Numbered from the stretch's first letter, positions 18,601 to 27,250 are shown. The stretch: 64,000 nucleotides of DNA from Chitinophagales bacterium (GCA_019638515.1 JAHBTS010000002.1:303558-367557), one strand, 5' to 3'. Notes: generated from the letters alone by a model not told the origin. Program-made: numbers and translations.

Positions 18601-20036
18601 TGATGACTGCCACCGTAGCATCGTTTGGATTCTTGCCCATGGCACTTAGCTCCGGAGCCGGAGCCGAAGTACAAAAGCCTTTAGCAACGGTAGTAATTGG
18701 AGGCTTAGTAAGCGCCACTTTCCTTACCTTATTTGTGTTACCGCTCCTCTATCTTTTGTTTAACACTACACCTAAATTCAGCATGAAAAATATAATGCAA
18801 AAAGCTATGCCAATTTTAGTTATCTGCCTACTGGCAAGCAATATGGCAACAGCCCAAAACCAAACCATTACCAGCGCAGACGATGCTATTGCCATGGCTT
18901 TACAAAACAACAATACCATTCAGGCAAAAGAACTGGAAATTAAAGCAGCTAAGAGTTTAAAAAAAGCAGTAGGCGAATTGCCTAAACTTGAGTTCAATAC
19001 ACAACTCGGGCAATACAACAGCATTAACTTCGACCATGCATACCAACTCTCGCAAACCATTCCTTTTCCTACACTTTTTGCCGCTAAAAGCAAGTTGGCA
19101 AAGGCAGAGGTAAAAGCAAAAGAACTTCAAAAAACATGGTACGAAACAGAGTTGAAAAACAAAGTGCGCAGCTACTACTATCAACTGCAATACCTGCAGC
19201 ACAATAAAAAGCAATTAGAGTATTTAGACAGCCTATACAACCACTTTATTAAAATGGCAGAACTCCGCTACCAAACAGGCGACACCAAAAAAGTTGATGT
19301 AAGTACTGCCCGTGCAAAGCAGGGCGAAATAAACCTGCTGCTCAAGCAAAATCAAGTGCATATTGAAAATACACACCAAAGCCTTTTGGCTCTGCTCAAC
19401 AACCAAATGCCCATAACAATTGCTGTTGAAGAAAATTTTCAGCCTATGCAGTTAAGCAACTTGCCCGATAGCACGGCTTTAGCCAATCATCCATCGGTAC
19501 AATTGCTGCACCAAAACGCCCAAATTGCAGCACAAGCAAAGCGTGTGGAGCAAGCACAAGCCTTGCCCGATTTCACATTTGGCTACACCAATCAATCGCT
19601 CACGGGCTTCCAAACCATCAATGGGCAAGAACAATACTTTAATGCACACAATAGATTCAACTATGGCAATCTAGGCGTTTCTATTCCACTTTCATTTGGT
19701 GCTACCATTGCAAAAGTAAAATCGCATCAATATACACAGCAAGCAGCCGAAGCAGGAGCCAAACAGCAACAAAAAGAACTGGCTGCCCATCTTCAAAATG
19801 CTATTAACCAATACAGGCAAGATGTGCAGCAATTTACATACTATCGCCAAAGTGCTTTACCCAATGCAGAAGCTATTGTAGAGGCAGCTCAACTGGGCTA
19901 CAAAACAGGCAACACCGATTATGTGGAGTATCTCTACGCATTGCAAACAGCCACAGATATTCGCTTAAACTATTTAAAAAGTATTGAGCAAATCAATCAA
20001 TCCATTATCAATATCTATTCCTTAATAAATAAGTAA
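15657..20036 (+). CDS. czcA: fused heavy-metal RND pump and TolC-like outer-membrane channel (CzcA-CzcC)
   Basis: A 1459-residue fusion. Residues 1 to about 1040 are a CzcA/CusA-type RND pump: FSIKNKIAIAVITLALIVWG (TM1), PIDAVPDITNNQVQI, TM4 with the proton-relay stretch SLGAIDFGLIVDGAVIIVE, and the final transmembrane bundle ending PLLYLLFNTT. Met1043 (nt 18783) then starts what looks like an old signal peptide, followed by a TolC-like part with long coiled coils (TRAKQGEINLLLKQNQ region). The RND-TolC join is seen in other Bacteroidota. With the adaptor and P-type ATPase downstream it exports divalent or monovalent heavy metals; the metal is not fixed by sequence alone. Confidence 0.92.
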   Translation: MLDSIIKFSIKNKIAIAVITLALIVWGTWSATKLPIDAVPDITNNQVQIITVCPTLAGQEVEQLVTFPIEQSIANLPRIEESRSISRFGLSVITVVFEDDVDIYFARQLITQKLKEAAEKIPAGIGTPELAPVSTGLGEVYQYILHPTKGSEAKYSAKDLRTMQDWIVARQLYGTPGIAEVNSFGGELKQYEVAVNPYRLKALGVSITDIFTALEKNNQNTGGAYIDKKPNAYFIRGIGLVTSLDDVKNIAVKNTTGTVPIFIKDVADVRFGSAIRYGALTYNGEKDVVGGIIMMLKGANSNEVVQRVKEKIPTIQKSLPEDVVIEPFLDRTELVNRAIGTVEKNLIEGALIVIFVLVLFLGNIRAGLIVASAIPLALLFALGMMNVFGVSANLMSLGAIDFGLIVDGAVIIVEATLHHLSKLQLAHGNTTLNLSQKEMDKEVWLSASKIRHSAAFGEIIILIVYLPILTLQGIEGKMFTPMAKTVGFAILGALLLSLTYIPMMSAVFLSKSIEAKQTFADKIMHRLHLLYTPLLEKAIQFRYWFIGSTLALFILSLFLFKNMGGEFIPQLQEGDLAFHCILPQGSSLSQSIETSMQASRILKQFDEVKMVVGKTGSAEVPTDPMPPEVSDLVAVLKPKQEWKTQRSYKELAAEMMEELEVIPGIFFEVSQPIQMRFNELMTGIRQDVAIKIFGENIDTLATYATLVSNSIKSIEGITAPQVERVAGLPQINIEYNRNRLANYGLHVEDVNNVVSAAFAGKVAGQVFENERRFDLVVRLDTAHRTGIEDVNNLMIPTVSGIQVPLSQVATIGYKLGPAQISRESGKRRIVIGFNVSGRDVQSVVTDIQEQLNKEIKLPSGYYFTYGGQFENLQKASSRLMIAVPISLLLIFSLLYFTFHSFKQALLIFTAIPMSAIGGVLALLLRNMPFSISAGIGFIALFGVAVLNGIVLIGTFNQLEKEGVSNIIQRIIEGTKERLRPVLMTATVASFGFLPMALSSGAGAEVQKPLATVVIGGLVSATFLTLFVLPLLYLLFNTTPKFSMKNIMQKAMPILVICLLASNMATAQNQTITSADDAIAMALQNNNTIQAKELEIKAAKSLKKAVGELPKLEFNTQLGQYNSINFDHAYQLSQTIPFPTLFAAKSKLAKAEVKAKELQKTWYETELKNKVRSYYYQLQYLQHNKKQLEYLDSLYNHFIKMAELRYQTGDTKKVDVSTARAKQGEINLLLKQNQVHIENTHQSLLALLNNQMPITIAVEENFQPMQLSNLPDSTALANHPSVQLLHQNAQIAAQAKRVEQAQALPDFTFGYTNQSLTGFQTINGQEQYFNAHNRFNYGNLGVSIPLSFGATIAKVKSHQYTQQAAEAGAKQQQKELAAHLQNAINQYRQDVQQFTYYRQSALPNAEAIVEAAQLGYKTGNTDYVEYLYALQTATDIRLNYLKSIEQINQSIINIYSLINK

Positions 20037-20042
20037 GCAAAA

Positions 20043-21335
20043 ATGAACACCACACATACAATCCAACACAAACACAGCACTTTAGCATTGCTCTGCATAC
20101 TCCTATTTGCATGTAGCACCATACTTGTATCGTGCCACGATCACAGCAGTCACGAAACTGCTGCCATCACTAAAACTCATAACGAATCTACTGCCGAAAC
20201 AACCACCATATCCAGCGAACAAATGCATGCTGTGGGCATTCAACTTGGAACGGTTGAAAACAAAGAATTAACTGCAACCATAAAAGCAAACGGTATGCTC
20301 AAAGTACCCAACAACTTTAAAGCCAACGCCACTTCGCTTTATGGAGGTGTAGTAAAATCTATTATAGTGCAAGTAGGCGACAATGTAAAAGCAGGGCAAC
20401 CAATTGCAACGCTTGTAAATCCTCAGTTTATACAACTGCAAGAAGAGTATTTAAGCCTTGCCAATAAAATAACGTTGGCCGAACAAGAACTGAATCGCCA
20501 AAAAGATTTGAATGAAGGCGGAGCAGGCGCACTCAAAAATTTACAAAGTATAACCGCAGATGTGCAAACACTAAGAGTTAGAAAAGCAGCACTGCAACAA
20601 CAGTTTCAAATTATGGGCATTCAACCCGAAAAACTTAGTGCCGAAAGCATTAGCTCTGTACTAAAAGTTCCCAGCCCAATCAATGGTGTTATCAGCAATG
20701 TATTTTCAAAAATAGGAAGCTATGTAGATGTAGCTTCACCTGTGGCCGAAATTGTAGATAATGGTTCTCTCCACCTAGACCTGCAAGTGTTTGAGAAAGA
20801 TTTACCACTGCTAAAGGTAGGGCAAATCATTCATTTTACTCTCACCAATAACCCCACAAACGAATACGATGCCGAAGTATTCAGCATTGGTGCTGCTTTT
20901 GAAAACGAAAGCAAAACCATACCCGTACATGCCAAAGTAAAAGGCAATAAAAACGGCTTGATAGATGGCATGAATATCACCGGAATTGTAAGTTTAAACA
21001 GCGCCACTACACCTGCCGTTCCAAGCACAGCCATTGTGGATGCCAATGGAAAATCGTATGTATTTATTCTGGCAAACGCAAGCACACAACCAGCAATAGC
21101 CACACACGCACACGATGGCGAGGCACACACACACGAAGAAAAACAGCATAGCACAGAACCAAAAGAAAGTATCACCTTTGAAAAAATTGAAGTAGTAAAA
21201 GGCGTAAGCGATATGGGTTATACTGCCGTTACCTTTGTAAAAGATATTCCTGCCGATGCAAAAATTGCAACACAAGGCGCATTCTTTATTCTTGCAAAAA
21301 TGAACAATACAGGCACGCACACTCATCAACACTAA
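20043..21335 (+). CDS. czcB: RND efflux periplasmic adaptor lipoprotein (CzcB-like)
   Basis: A 430-residue membrane-fusion protein beginning six bases after the pump gene. The signal peptide ends in lipobox LVSC (Cys31), followed at once by His-rich HDHSSHE. The lipoyl half-motif GGVVKSIIVQVGDNVKAGQPI, a helical hairpin around residues 135-190 and the second lipoyl half VPSPINGVISNVFSKIGSYV follow in the usual order. A second His-rich loop (HAHDGEAHTHEEKQH, residues about 357-371) interrupts the C-terminal part. The His clusters fit binding of a metal such as zinc, cobalt or copper before transfer to CzcA. Confidence 0.9.
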   Translation: MNTTHTIQHKHSTLALLCILLFACSTILVSCHDHSSHETAAITKTHNESTAETTTISSEQMHAVGIQLGTVENKELTATIKANGMLKVPNNFKANATSLYGGVVKSIIVQVGDNVKAGQPIATLVNPQFIQLQEEYLSLANKITLAEQELNRQKDLNEGGAGALKNLQSITADVQTLRVRKAALQQQFQIMGIQPEKLSAESISSVLKVPSPINGVISNVFSKIGSYVDVASPVAEIVDNGSLHLDLQVFEKDLPLLKVGQIIHFTLTNNPTNEYDAEVFSIGAAFENESKTIPVHAKVKGNKNGLIDGMNITGIVSLNSATTPAVPSTAIVDANGKSYVFILANASTQPAIATHAHDGEAHTHEEKQHSTEPKESITFEKIEVVKGVSDMGYTAVTFVKDIPADAKIATQGAFFILAKMNNTGTHTHQH

Positions 21336-21347
21336 ACATTCCAACAC

Positions 21348-23393
21348 ATGAGCCACCAACATATTTACGATGCACAAGGAAATCAACTTTGCTGCACACC
21401 GCAGGAAGGGAAAATTTATACGCAAGCTGCCGCCCGACATATAATTGAAGACGATGGTTGCTGCTCCTCTGCTACCAAAAAGAAACAAATCTCTACATAC
21501 GAGCACCACCACAAGCACCATGCCAATACGGCATGGCAACACTTTGCTCCGGCTGCAGTTTCGCTTGTATTATTATTAAGTGCATTATACTTAGACCATT
21601 GGCTGCAACCTACATGGTTTGGTGGCTGGCAACGGCTGCTCATGTATTCGTTGGCTTATGCGCCCGTTGGTTTTCCGGTATTGAAAGAAGCCTTTGAAAG
21701 CATATTGCATGGCGATATATTTTCAGAATTTTTACTCATGGGCATTGCCACCATTGGTGCATTTGCCATTGGCGAATATCCCGAAGCAGTAGCCGTAATG
21801 CTTTTTTATTCCATTGGCGAAGCCTTCCAAACCATGGCAGTAAAACGTGCTAAAAACAACATAAAAACACTACTCGACCAACGCCCCGACACCATAACCA
21901 TTATTGAAAACAACGAACCTAAAACCATTAAAGCCGCAGCAGCACAAATTGGCAACACCATTCAACTAAAGCCCGGAGAAAAATTAGCATTAGACGGCAT
22001 ACTGGTTTCCCCAACGGCTTCTTTTAATACAGCAGCCCTCACTGGCGAAAGTAAGCCCGATACCAAGCAAAAGGGCGACACCGTTTTGGCAGGAATGATT
22101 AACCTAAACACACCTGCTTTAGTAAGCGTAACCACAACCTACCAAAACAGTAAACTCAGCAAAATTTTAGAGTTAGTACAAAATGCTACTGCTCAAAAAG
22201 CGCCAACCGAACTTTTTATACGAAAGTTTGCCAAATACTACACGCCTGCCGTAGTGCTGTTTGCAATCCTTATTTGCCTCCTGCCCTACTTTTTTGTTGA
22301 GTCCTATCACTTTCAGCAATGGCTTTATCGCGCCTTAATATTCTTAGTAATCTCCTGCCCCTGCGCATTGGTAATCTCTATTCCATTGGGTTACTTTGGC
22401 GGCATTGGTGCGGCAGGCAGAAACGGTATTCTCATAAAGGGCAGCAACTTCTTAGACATACTGGCTTCCGTGCAGCAAGTGGTAATGGATAAAACAGGCA
22501 CCCTAACCGAAGGTGTTTTCAAGGTACAAGAGGTTCATATTCTTCCCACCTTTAACCAATCTGAAATAATAGAAATGGTGAATGCATTAGAAAGCATCAG
22601 CACACATCCGGTGGCATCGGCAATTCATCAATTTGCAGGAAAAGTAAACCCCACTATTCAACTTAAAGATGTAGAAGAAATTGCAGGACATGGTTTACGT
22701 GCAAGCATCAACGGAAAGGAGTTGCTGGCAGGCAATTTTAAACTCCTAGATAAATTTAAAATACCATACAATACCAATACTGCCAACAGTTCGCACACCA
22801 TTATTGCCATTACATTCAACAAGCAGTTTGCCGGATATATTACCATTGCCGACAGTATAAAACAAGATGCCCCAAAGGCAATACAAACGCTAACACAATT
22901 GCATATTCAACCAACCATGCTAAGTGGCGATAAACAAAGTGTAGTAACTTTTGTAGCACAGCAATTAGGAATAGAAAATGCCTATGGCGATTTGCTCCCC
23001 GAAGACAAAGTGAATAAAGTGAAAGCCATAAAAGCTCATGCCGGATTAGTAGCATTCGTTGGCGATGGTGTAAACGATGCGCCTGTAATTGCACTAAGCG
23101 ATGTGGGCATTGCCATGGGCGGCTTGGGAAGCGATGCCGCCATAGAAACCGCAGACGTAGTAATACAAGACGATATGCCAAGTAAAATTCCTATGGCTAT
23201 ACTTATTGGTAAACAAACCAAGAAAATTGTATGGCAGAATATCGGAATGGCATTCACGGTAAAGGGGATTGTATTGCTACTTGGAGCCGGAGGCATTGCC
23301 ACCATGTGGGAAGCCGTTTTTGCAGATGTGGGCGTAGCACTTTTGGCAATACTAAATGCTGTGCGCATCCAGCAAATGAATTTCAAAAAGTAA
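21348..23393 (+). CDS. heavy-metal-translocating P1B-type ATPase (Zn/Cd/Co type)
   Basis: A 681-residue P1B ATPase. The order is metal-rich N-terminus, membrane helices, actuator loop with TGES, the CPC membrane site (Cys337-Pro-Cys339 in ISCPCALVIS), the phosphorylation site DKTGT at Asp381, the HP motif in STHPVASA, and the hinge VGDGVNDAPVIALSDVGIAMG. Instead of a folded HMA domain the N-terminus has paired Cys (QLCC, DGCCSS) and a run of His (YEHHHKHH). The CPC class with Zn/Cd/Pb-type ATPases fits, as does its place as last gene of the efflux operon. It pumps metal from cytoplasm to periplasm for CzcBA to remove. Confidence 0.93.
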   Translation: MSHQHIYDAQGNQLCCTPQEGKIYTQAAARHIIEDDGCCSSATKKKQISTYEHHHKHHANTAWQHFAPAAVSLVLLLSALYLDHWLQPTWFGGWQRLLMYSLAYAPVGFPVLKEAFESILHGDIFSEFLLMGIATIGAFAIGEYPEAVAVMLFYSIGEAFQTMAVKRAKNNIKTLLDQRPDTITIIENNEPKTIKAAAAQIGNTIQLKPGEKLALDGILVSPTASFNTAALTGESKPDTKQKGDTVLAGMINLNTPALVSVTTTYQNSKLSKILELVQNATAQKAPTELFIRKFAKYYTPAVVLFAILICLLPYFFVESYHFQQWLYRALIFLVISCPCALVISIPLGYFGGIGAAGRNGILIKGSNFLDILASVQQVVMDKTGTLTEGVFKVQEVHILPTFNQSEIIEMVNALESISTHPVASAIHQFAGKVNPTIQLKDVEEIAGHGLRASINGKELLAGNFKLLDKFKIPYNTNTANSSHTIIAITFNKQFAGYITIADSIKQDAPKAIQTLTQLHIQPTMLSGDKQSVVTFVAQQLGIENAYGDLLPEDKVNKVKAIKAHAGLVAFVGDGVNDAPVIALSDVGIAMGGLGSDAAIETADVVIQDDMPSKIPMAILIGKQTKKIVWQNIGMAFTVKGIVLLLGAGGIATMWEAVFADVGVALLAILNAVRIQQMNFKK

Positions 23394-23411
23394 AGACTTG
23401 GCTTAGTGGCT

Positions 23412-24311
23412 TTAAAGCTTATTCCAATTAGAATAGCCAAACAATTCTTTTCCTCCCAACAAGGTATTTTCAATAAACGAAAGCATTCTGTACTTCCATT
23501 TTTCGTGTTTCATTTTAGGACGGTTCAGTATTGGATTTGAAACTTCAAGTGCTTCCTGCCAATACATTTTCCGCATAAATTCCTGCATTACTTTTGGATG
23601 CGAAGCAGCAAACAACGGCACTTTTTCCATATTGCCATAATTGAAATTTGCCAAGCGTTTTGCGTGCATTGCGGCTGCCCCATCGGTTCCGTGGTGCATA
23701 CTGTCTTGCTCTTTCTTTTTAGATTGCATTGTTTCCGGTGGGCGCACCCAACCGTAGTGATACACATGCGCATCTACTGCTTTTACATTCAACTTTTCGC
23801 CCGTGCTTTTGCGAAACGATTGCGCATCTTTATACGAAACAATACCGGCAGAATTTCGCACTATTCTTATTTCGTTTTTATACCATCCGTGAAATGGTAA
23901 ATAGTGTTTGTAATCGCCCCAAAAATGGTAATACTTAAACAGCAAACCATTCACATTTTTATCGTGCAAATACATAGCACATGCGCGCTGTATGGCCGGT
24001 AAATCTTGCTCATGAATTACCTCATCGGCCTGTAAATAAAAACACCAATCGCCCGTGCATTGTTGCAATGCAAAAGTGGTTTCGTCTGCAAAAATTTTCC
24101 CTTCCACAAACGAGGTTTCGCTCCACACGCGGCTATATATCTTAACCTTAGGCGATTGCAGCGACTCAATAATAGCTCTGGTATTATCGCTGCCTTCGTC
24201 TAGCGCCACAATAAATTCATCTACCAATGGTAAAATCGAAGCTATACTTTCCTTAATCGGGAAATAATACTTCTCTGCATTGCGCACCATGGTAAAACCG
24301 CTAATCTTCAT
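23412..24311 (-). CDS. glycosyltransferase family 2-like protein
   Basis: A 299-residue enzyme counted from ATG at 24311; a GTG one codon earlier overlaps the preceding stop and is less likely. The N-terminus MKISGFTMVRNAEKY and VDEFIVALDEGSDNTRAIIESL match GT-A family 2, with a DxD-like acidic centre in YLQADEVIH. The C-terminal half (HGWYKNEIRIVRN, VYHYGWVRPPE) resembles LPS core glycosyltransferases of the WaaE type. It ends the minus-strand hldE-gmhA-phosphatase operon, so heptose or another sugar for LPS core or surface glycan is the probable donor. Confidence 0.85.
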   Translation of the reverse strand: MKISGFTMVRNAEKYYFPIKESIASILPLVDEFIVALDEGSDNTRAIIESLQSPKVKIYSRVWSETSFVEGKIFADETTFALQQCTGDWCFYLQADEVIHEQDLPAIQRACAMYLHDKNVNGLLFKYYHFWGDYKHYLPFHGWYKNEIRIVRNSAGIVSYKDAQSFRKSTGEKLNVKAVDAHVYHYGWVRPPETMQSKKKEQDSMHHGTDGAAAMHAKRLANFNYGNMEKVPLFAASHPKVMQEFMRKMYWQEALEVSNPILNRPKMKHEKWKYRMLSFIENTLLGGKELFGYSNWNKL

Positions 24312-24313
24312 CA

Positions 24314-25090
24314 CTAATTTTGAATATGGAGCAACCCGTTTGTAGCCACAATATCGGTATGTTTCATCAAGGCATTTAAAGGATGTATGGCCTCTCCGTT
24401 TAGTTCGGTTAGCTTTCCGCCTGCTTCTTCCACAATAAGTTTACCCGCAAAAAAATCCCAACTTGCTTGGTTTACCGTTACCAATCCGTCTATTCTGCCG
24501 CAAGCAATTTGGCACAATTCTTGGGCACACGAACCGCCTCCGCGAATGGAGCGCACCGCCATTAAGTTATGTACCGATGCCGGTTTATAGCCTTCGGATC
24601 TTAAGTAGCGATGTCCGAAATTAAAAATTGCCGAAGACAATGCCGTGGTTGTAGAAACGCTGATGGCATTTCTATTTAAGAACGCGCCCATGCTTAAAAA
24701 GGCATGAAATGTTTCGTTGAAAAACGGGTTTTCAACTACCCCTAAAATTACCGAATGGCCTTTTATTAAAGCTATTGAAACAGAAAAGGAAGGTATTCCT
24801 CTGGCATAATAGCTGCTGCCGTCTAATGGATCTATTACCCAAATAAATTCACTTTCTGCGTGGGTAGCACCGCTCTCTTCGCTTACAATCTTATGATGCG
24901 GAAAGGTATGCGCAATCGCATTCTTAATAAATGTTTCCACTTCCACATCTGCTGAAGTTACAATGCTGTGAAACGATTCTTTTTCTATTTGTTCATGCAC
25001 CTTTCCAAAATGTTTCATCAACAATTTACCGGCTTTTTGTGCCAACTGAATAGCAAAATTGGTTAAATACTCCGGAGATGAATCGTTCAT
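24314..25090 (-). CDS. inositol monophosphatase-family phosphatase
   Basis: A 258-residue Mg-dependent sugar phosphatase. Metal ligands are visible as Glu71-Glu72 in VSEESG, Asp87 and Asp90 in WVIDPLDGSSYYARG, and Asp in NQASWDFFAGKLIVEEAGG. Its start overlaps the gmhA stop by four bases, so the two are probably co-translated. No GmhB-type heptose bisphosphatase is seen in this cluster, so this enzyme may supply the dephosphorylation step of ADP- or GDP-heptose synthesis. That role is inferred; inositol phosphate or 3'-phosphoadenosine phosphate are other known substrates of the fold. Confidence 0.88.
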   Translation of the reverse strand: MNDSSPEYLTNFAIQLAQKAGKLLMKHFGKVHEQIEKESFHSIVTSADVEVETFIKNAIAHTFPHHKIVSEESGATHAESEFIWVIDPLDGSSYYARGIPSFSVSIALIKGHSVILGVVENPFFNETFHAFLSMGAFLNRNAISVSTTTALSSAIFNFGHRYLRSEGYKPASVHNLMAVRSIRGGGSCAQELCQIACGRIDGLVTVNQASWDFFAGKLIVEEAGGKLTELNGEAIHPLNALMKHTDIVATNGLLHIQN

Positions 25091-25704
25091 GGCAATGGCG
25101 TATTTTTTTGAAATACATCTATATTATCTGCGCAGCGCATTTTGGCATCGAGCAATAAATGAATAAGGTGTGCATGCAGTGTTTCTACCAAACCATAAGA
25201 AAATGCAGGCACATAAAAATTAAAATCGCCTAAACCGCGCAATTTATTTTCTTGTGAAAAGCCAGAAAATGTTACCACCGTGCAATTGCGTTCAATAGCA
25301 GCTTTGGCAGCATTTAAAATATTGGGAGAATTGCCCGAAGCACTGATGGCAAAAAGCATATCGCCCGCCTCTGCAAAGGTTTCAATCGGCTTGGCAAATA
25401 CTTCGGGATACGAATAATCGTTGGCAATAGCCGTAAGCAGCGAAGCATCGTTGAAAGCTGTTGCTTTTACCTTCCCGTTTTTCCAAAAATCTAATGCCAT
25501 GTGCGATGTAATTCCCGCACTGCCGCCATTGCCTACCAACATAAGTTTGCGGTTATGCTGCTGCAACGCCTGCAACTGTGCCACAATCGCTGCCACAGCA
25601 TTTTCCAACAGTATCGAAGTTCCATTTTGGTTACTTACTGCGGTTTGCTCCAGTGCGTTTACAAACTGTGTGTTATATTCTTTTACAAACTGTGCTATTT
25701 CCAT
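25087..25704 (-). CDS. gmhA: SIS-domain sugar isomerase, GmhA-like (sedoheptulose-7-phosphate isomerase)
   Basis: A 205-residue single SIS-domain protein of GmhA length. LMLVGNGGSAGITSHMALDFW and LFAISASGNSPNILNAAKAA are the phosphosugar-binding loops, and the active-site-type VETLHAHLIHLLLD lies near the C-terminus. GmhA converts sedoheptulose 7-phosphate to D-glycero-D-manno-heptose 7-phosphate, the first step of heptose synthesis for LPS. It starts six bases after the hldE-like stop and overlaps the phosphatase start. DnaA-initiator-associating protein DiaA is a relative, but context favours GmhA. Confidence 0.85.
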   Translation of the reverse strand: MEIAQFVKEYNTQFVNALEQTAVSNQNGTSILLENAVAAIVAQLQALQQHNRKLMLVGNGGSAGITSHMALDFWKNGKVKATAFNDASLLTAIANDYSYPEVFAKPIETFAEAGDMLFAISASGNSPNILNAAKAAIERNCTVVTFSGFSQENKLRGLGDFNFYVPAFSYGLVETLHAHLIHLLLDAKMRCADNIDVFQKNTPLP

Positions 25705-25710
25705 ACCAAC

Positions 25711-27225
25711 CTATTTTAAAAAATGCGATACAAATTTCACTAAATCTTTTTTGTAAACAGGATGCTCATTACCCAAAATATTTACAGCCAATGTACCTAC
25801 GCAATTGCCCACAAAACCTGTTACCTCCGCGGGTACACCTGCAAAATTACAAAGTGTGGTAACCGAAAGTACAGCATCGCCCGCGCCCACCGAGTCTTTT
25901 ACCGAAGTGGCAAATGCCGGTGTGTACATAAACTTTTTGTCTTGGTAAATTACCGATCCGGCAGCACCCAATGTAATTTGGATATTGTTGCAGTGCGTAA
26001 TTGTTTGCAGTTTTCTAATTAGTTCTTCCACACTTCCATACGCATCGCCAAACGGCAACCTCAACTCTTTTTCATCAATAGAAATGTAATTGGCACGCTT
26101 ATATTTGGTAATATAATTAAAACCGAAATTATTTGAATTGGTTTGAGCATTTATGGCCAAATACTTACCGCTTTCTTCTAAAAAGCTAATAATACCGGGC
26201 GTAATAAAACCATGACCAAAATCGGCAATAAGTATAATATCGAAATCGGCAATTGCCTCCTTTAAATAATCTATTACTTCCTGTTCCAATTTCTTTTCTA
26301 TGAACTTATCGTTCATAAAGGTTACTTCAAAAAGTTTTAAGTTCAGGTAGGTATCTAAGTACCTTCGTTTGGTAGGTGTGGGGCCATCGTTTCTAAAGAA
26401 AAATTTTCGCCCAATAGGTTCCGAAAGTTTGCTTTCAATAAAATCTTTTTGTGTATTCTGCTCGCCTAAAAGCGTTACCAGCTGTACCTTTCCGGCAAAC
26501 TGCTCCATGTGGTTGGCAATAGCCAAAGAACCACCTGCATACGAAACGCCACTTCGGTAAATGGTAGAAATGGTGGGCGACTTAGACGATTTTCCCAACG
26601 GTGTGCACGTATGGTATTCATCAATAATGGTGTCGCCAATTACCATTACTTTTAAGTTGCCTAAATCATTGATGTATTGCGCAACTGTATCTACATTAAA
26701 CTTTGCCTTAAAATTCTCCAAGTATTTCTGAACGCCATCATCTAACTGCGAAAAGTGTGCATTGATAAGTTTTGAAGACGACATTGTTTCGTCATCGGTA
26801 ATATGCAACTTCCCTCCATTATCTATCACGGCTTGCTCTTCTAGTCCAATATTATTGGTAACATCGTTGCTGCGCACCTTGTAATCGGGCCCTTTTACAT
26901 AAAAATTGGGCTTTAATAAATTGATAGTTTCTATGGCAGTTGGCCACTTGTTTACGGCCACAAAAGCCACACACTCCAACGAGGCAATGCTTTCTGCCCG
27001 TATTTGCTCATTAAAAACAGGCCTGCCCGGACCTTTGTTTACAAATTTATCTTGCGTAACAGTAACTATAAGCACATCTGCCGCCTTTGCAGCCGATTGA
27101 AAATGTTTTATGTGCCCCGGATGCATTAAATCGAAACAGCCGTGGCAATGCGCAATTGTTTTTCCCTCTTTCTTCAGTTGAGCCGAAATAGAAGCCAACT
27201 CTTCTAATGATACTAATTTTCCCAA
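25711..27225 (-). CDS. hldE: HldE-like bifunctional protein with reversed domain order (nucleotidyltransferase-kinase)
   Basis: A 504-residue fusion. The N-terminal 150 residues are a cytidylyltransferase-fold domain with HCHGCFDLMHPGHIKHFQSA (HxGH at 35-38) and, later, the ETMSSSKLI loop. From about residue 165 it is a PfkB/ribokinase-type kinase with MVIGDTIIDEYH, ASP-rich sugar lid region SYAGGSLAIANHM and the catalytic DSVGAGDAVLS (Asp450). E. coli HldE has the kinase first and the adenylyltransferase second, so the order is swapped here. With gmhA and a phosphatase in the same operon it should phosphorylate heptose 7-phosphate and later activate heptose 1-phosphate. Confidence 0.85.
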   Translation of the reverse strand: MGKLVSLEELASISAQLKKEGKTIAHCHGCFDLMHPGHIKHFQSAAKAADVLIVTVTQDKFVNKGPGRPVFNEQIRAESIASLECVAFVAVNKWPTAIETINLLKPNFYVKGPDYKVRSNDVTNNIGLEEQAVIDNGGKLHITDDETMSSSKLINAHFSQLDDGVQKYLENFKAKFNVDTVAQYINDLGNLKVMVIGDTIIDEYHTCTPLGKSSKSPTISTIYRSGVSYAGGSLAIANHMEQFAGKVQLVTLLGEQNTQKDFIESKLSEPIGRKFFFRNDGPTPTKRRYLDTYLNLKLFEVTFMNDKFIEKKLEQEVIDYLKEAIADFDIILIADFGHGFITPGIISFLEESGKYLAINAQTNSNNFGFNYITKYKRANYISIDEKELRLPFGDAYGSVEELIRKLQTITHCNNIQITLGAAGSVIYQDKKFMYTPAFATSVKDSVGAGDAVLSVTTLCNFAGVPAEVTGFVGNCVGTLAVNILGNEHPVYKKDLVKFVSHFLK

Positions 27226-27250
27226 GTTCAGATATTTAATAATTGTTGCA

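Noticed and set aside
18783..20036. Separate TolC-like gene starting at the internal ATG
   Set aside because: The frame is continuous with the RND pump and fused forms are known in Bacteroidota; kept as one fusion with the relic start noted.
20994..21542. Antisense 182-codon open frame rich in Cys and Phe
   Set aside because: It is a shadow of the adaptor and ATPase genes, whose protein families and codon pattern are clear on the plus strand.
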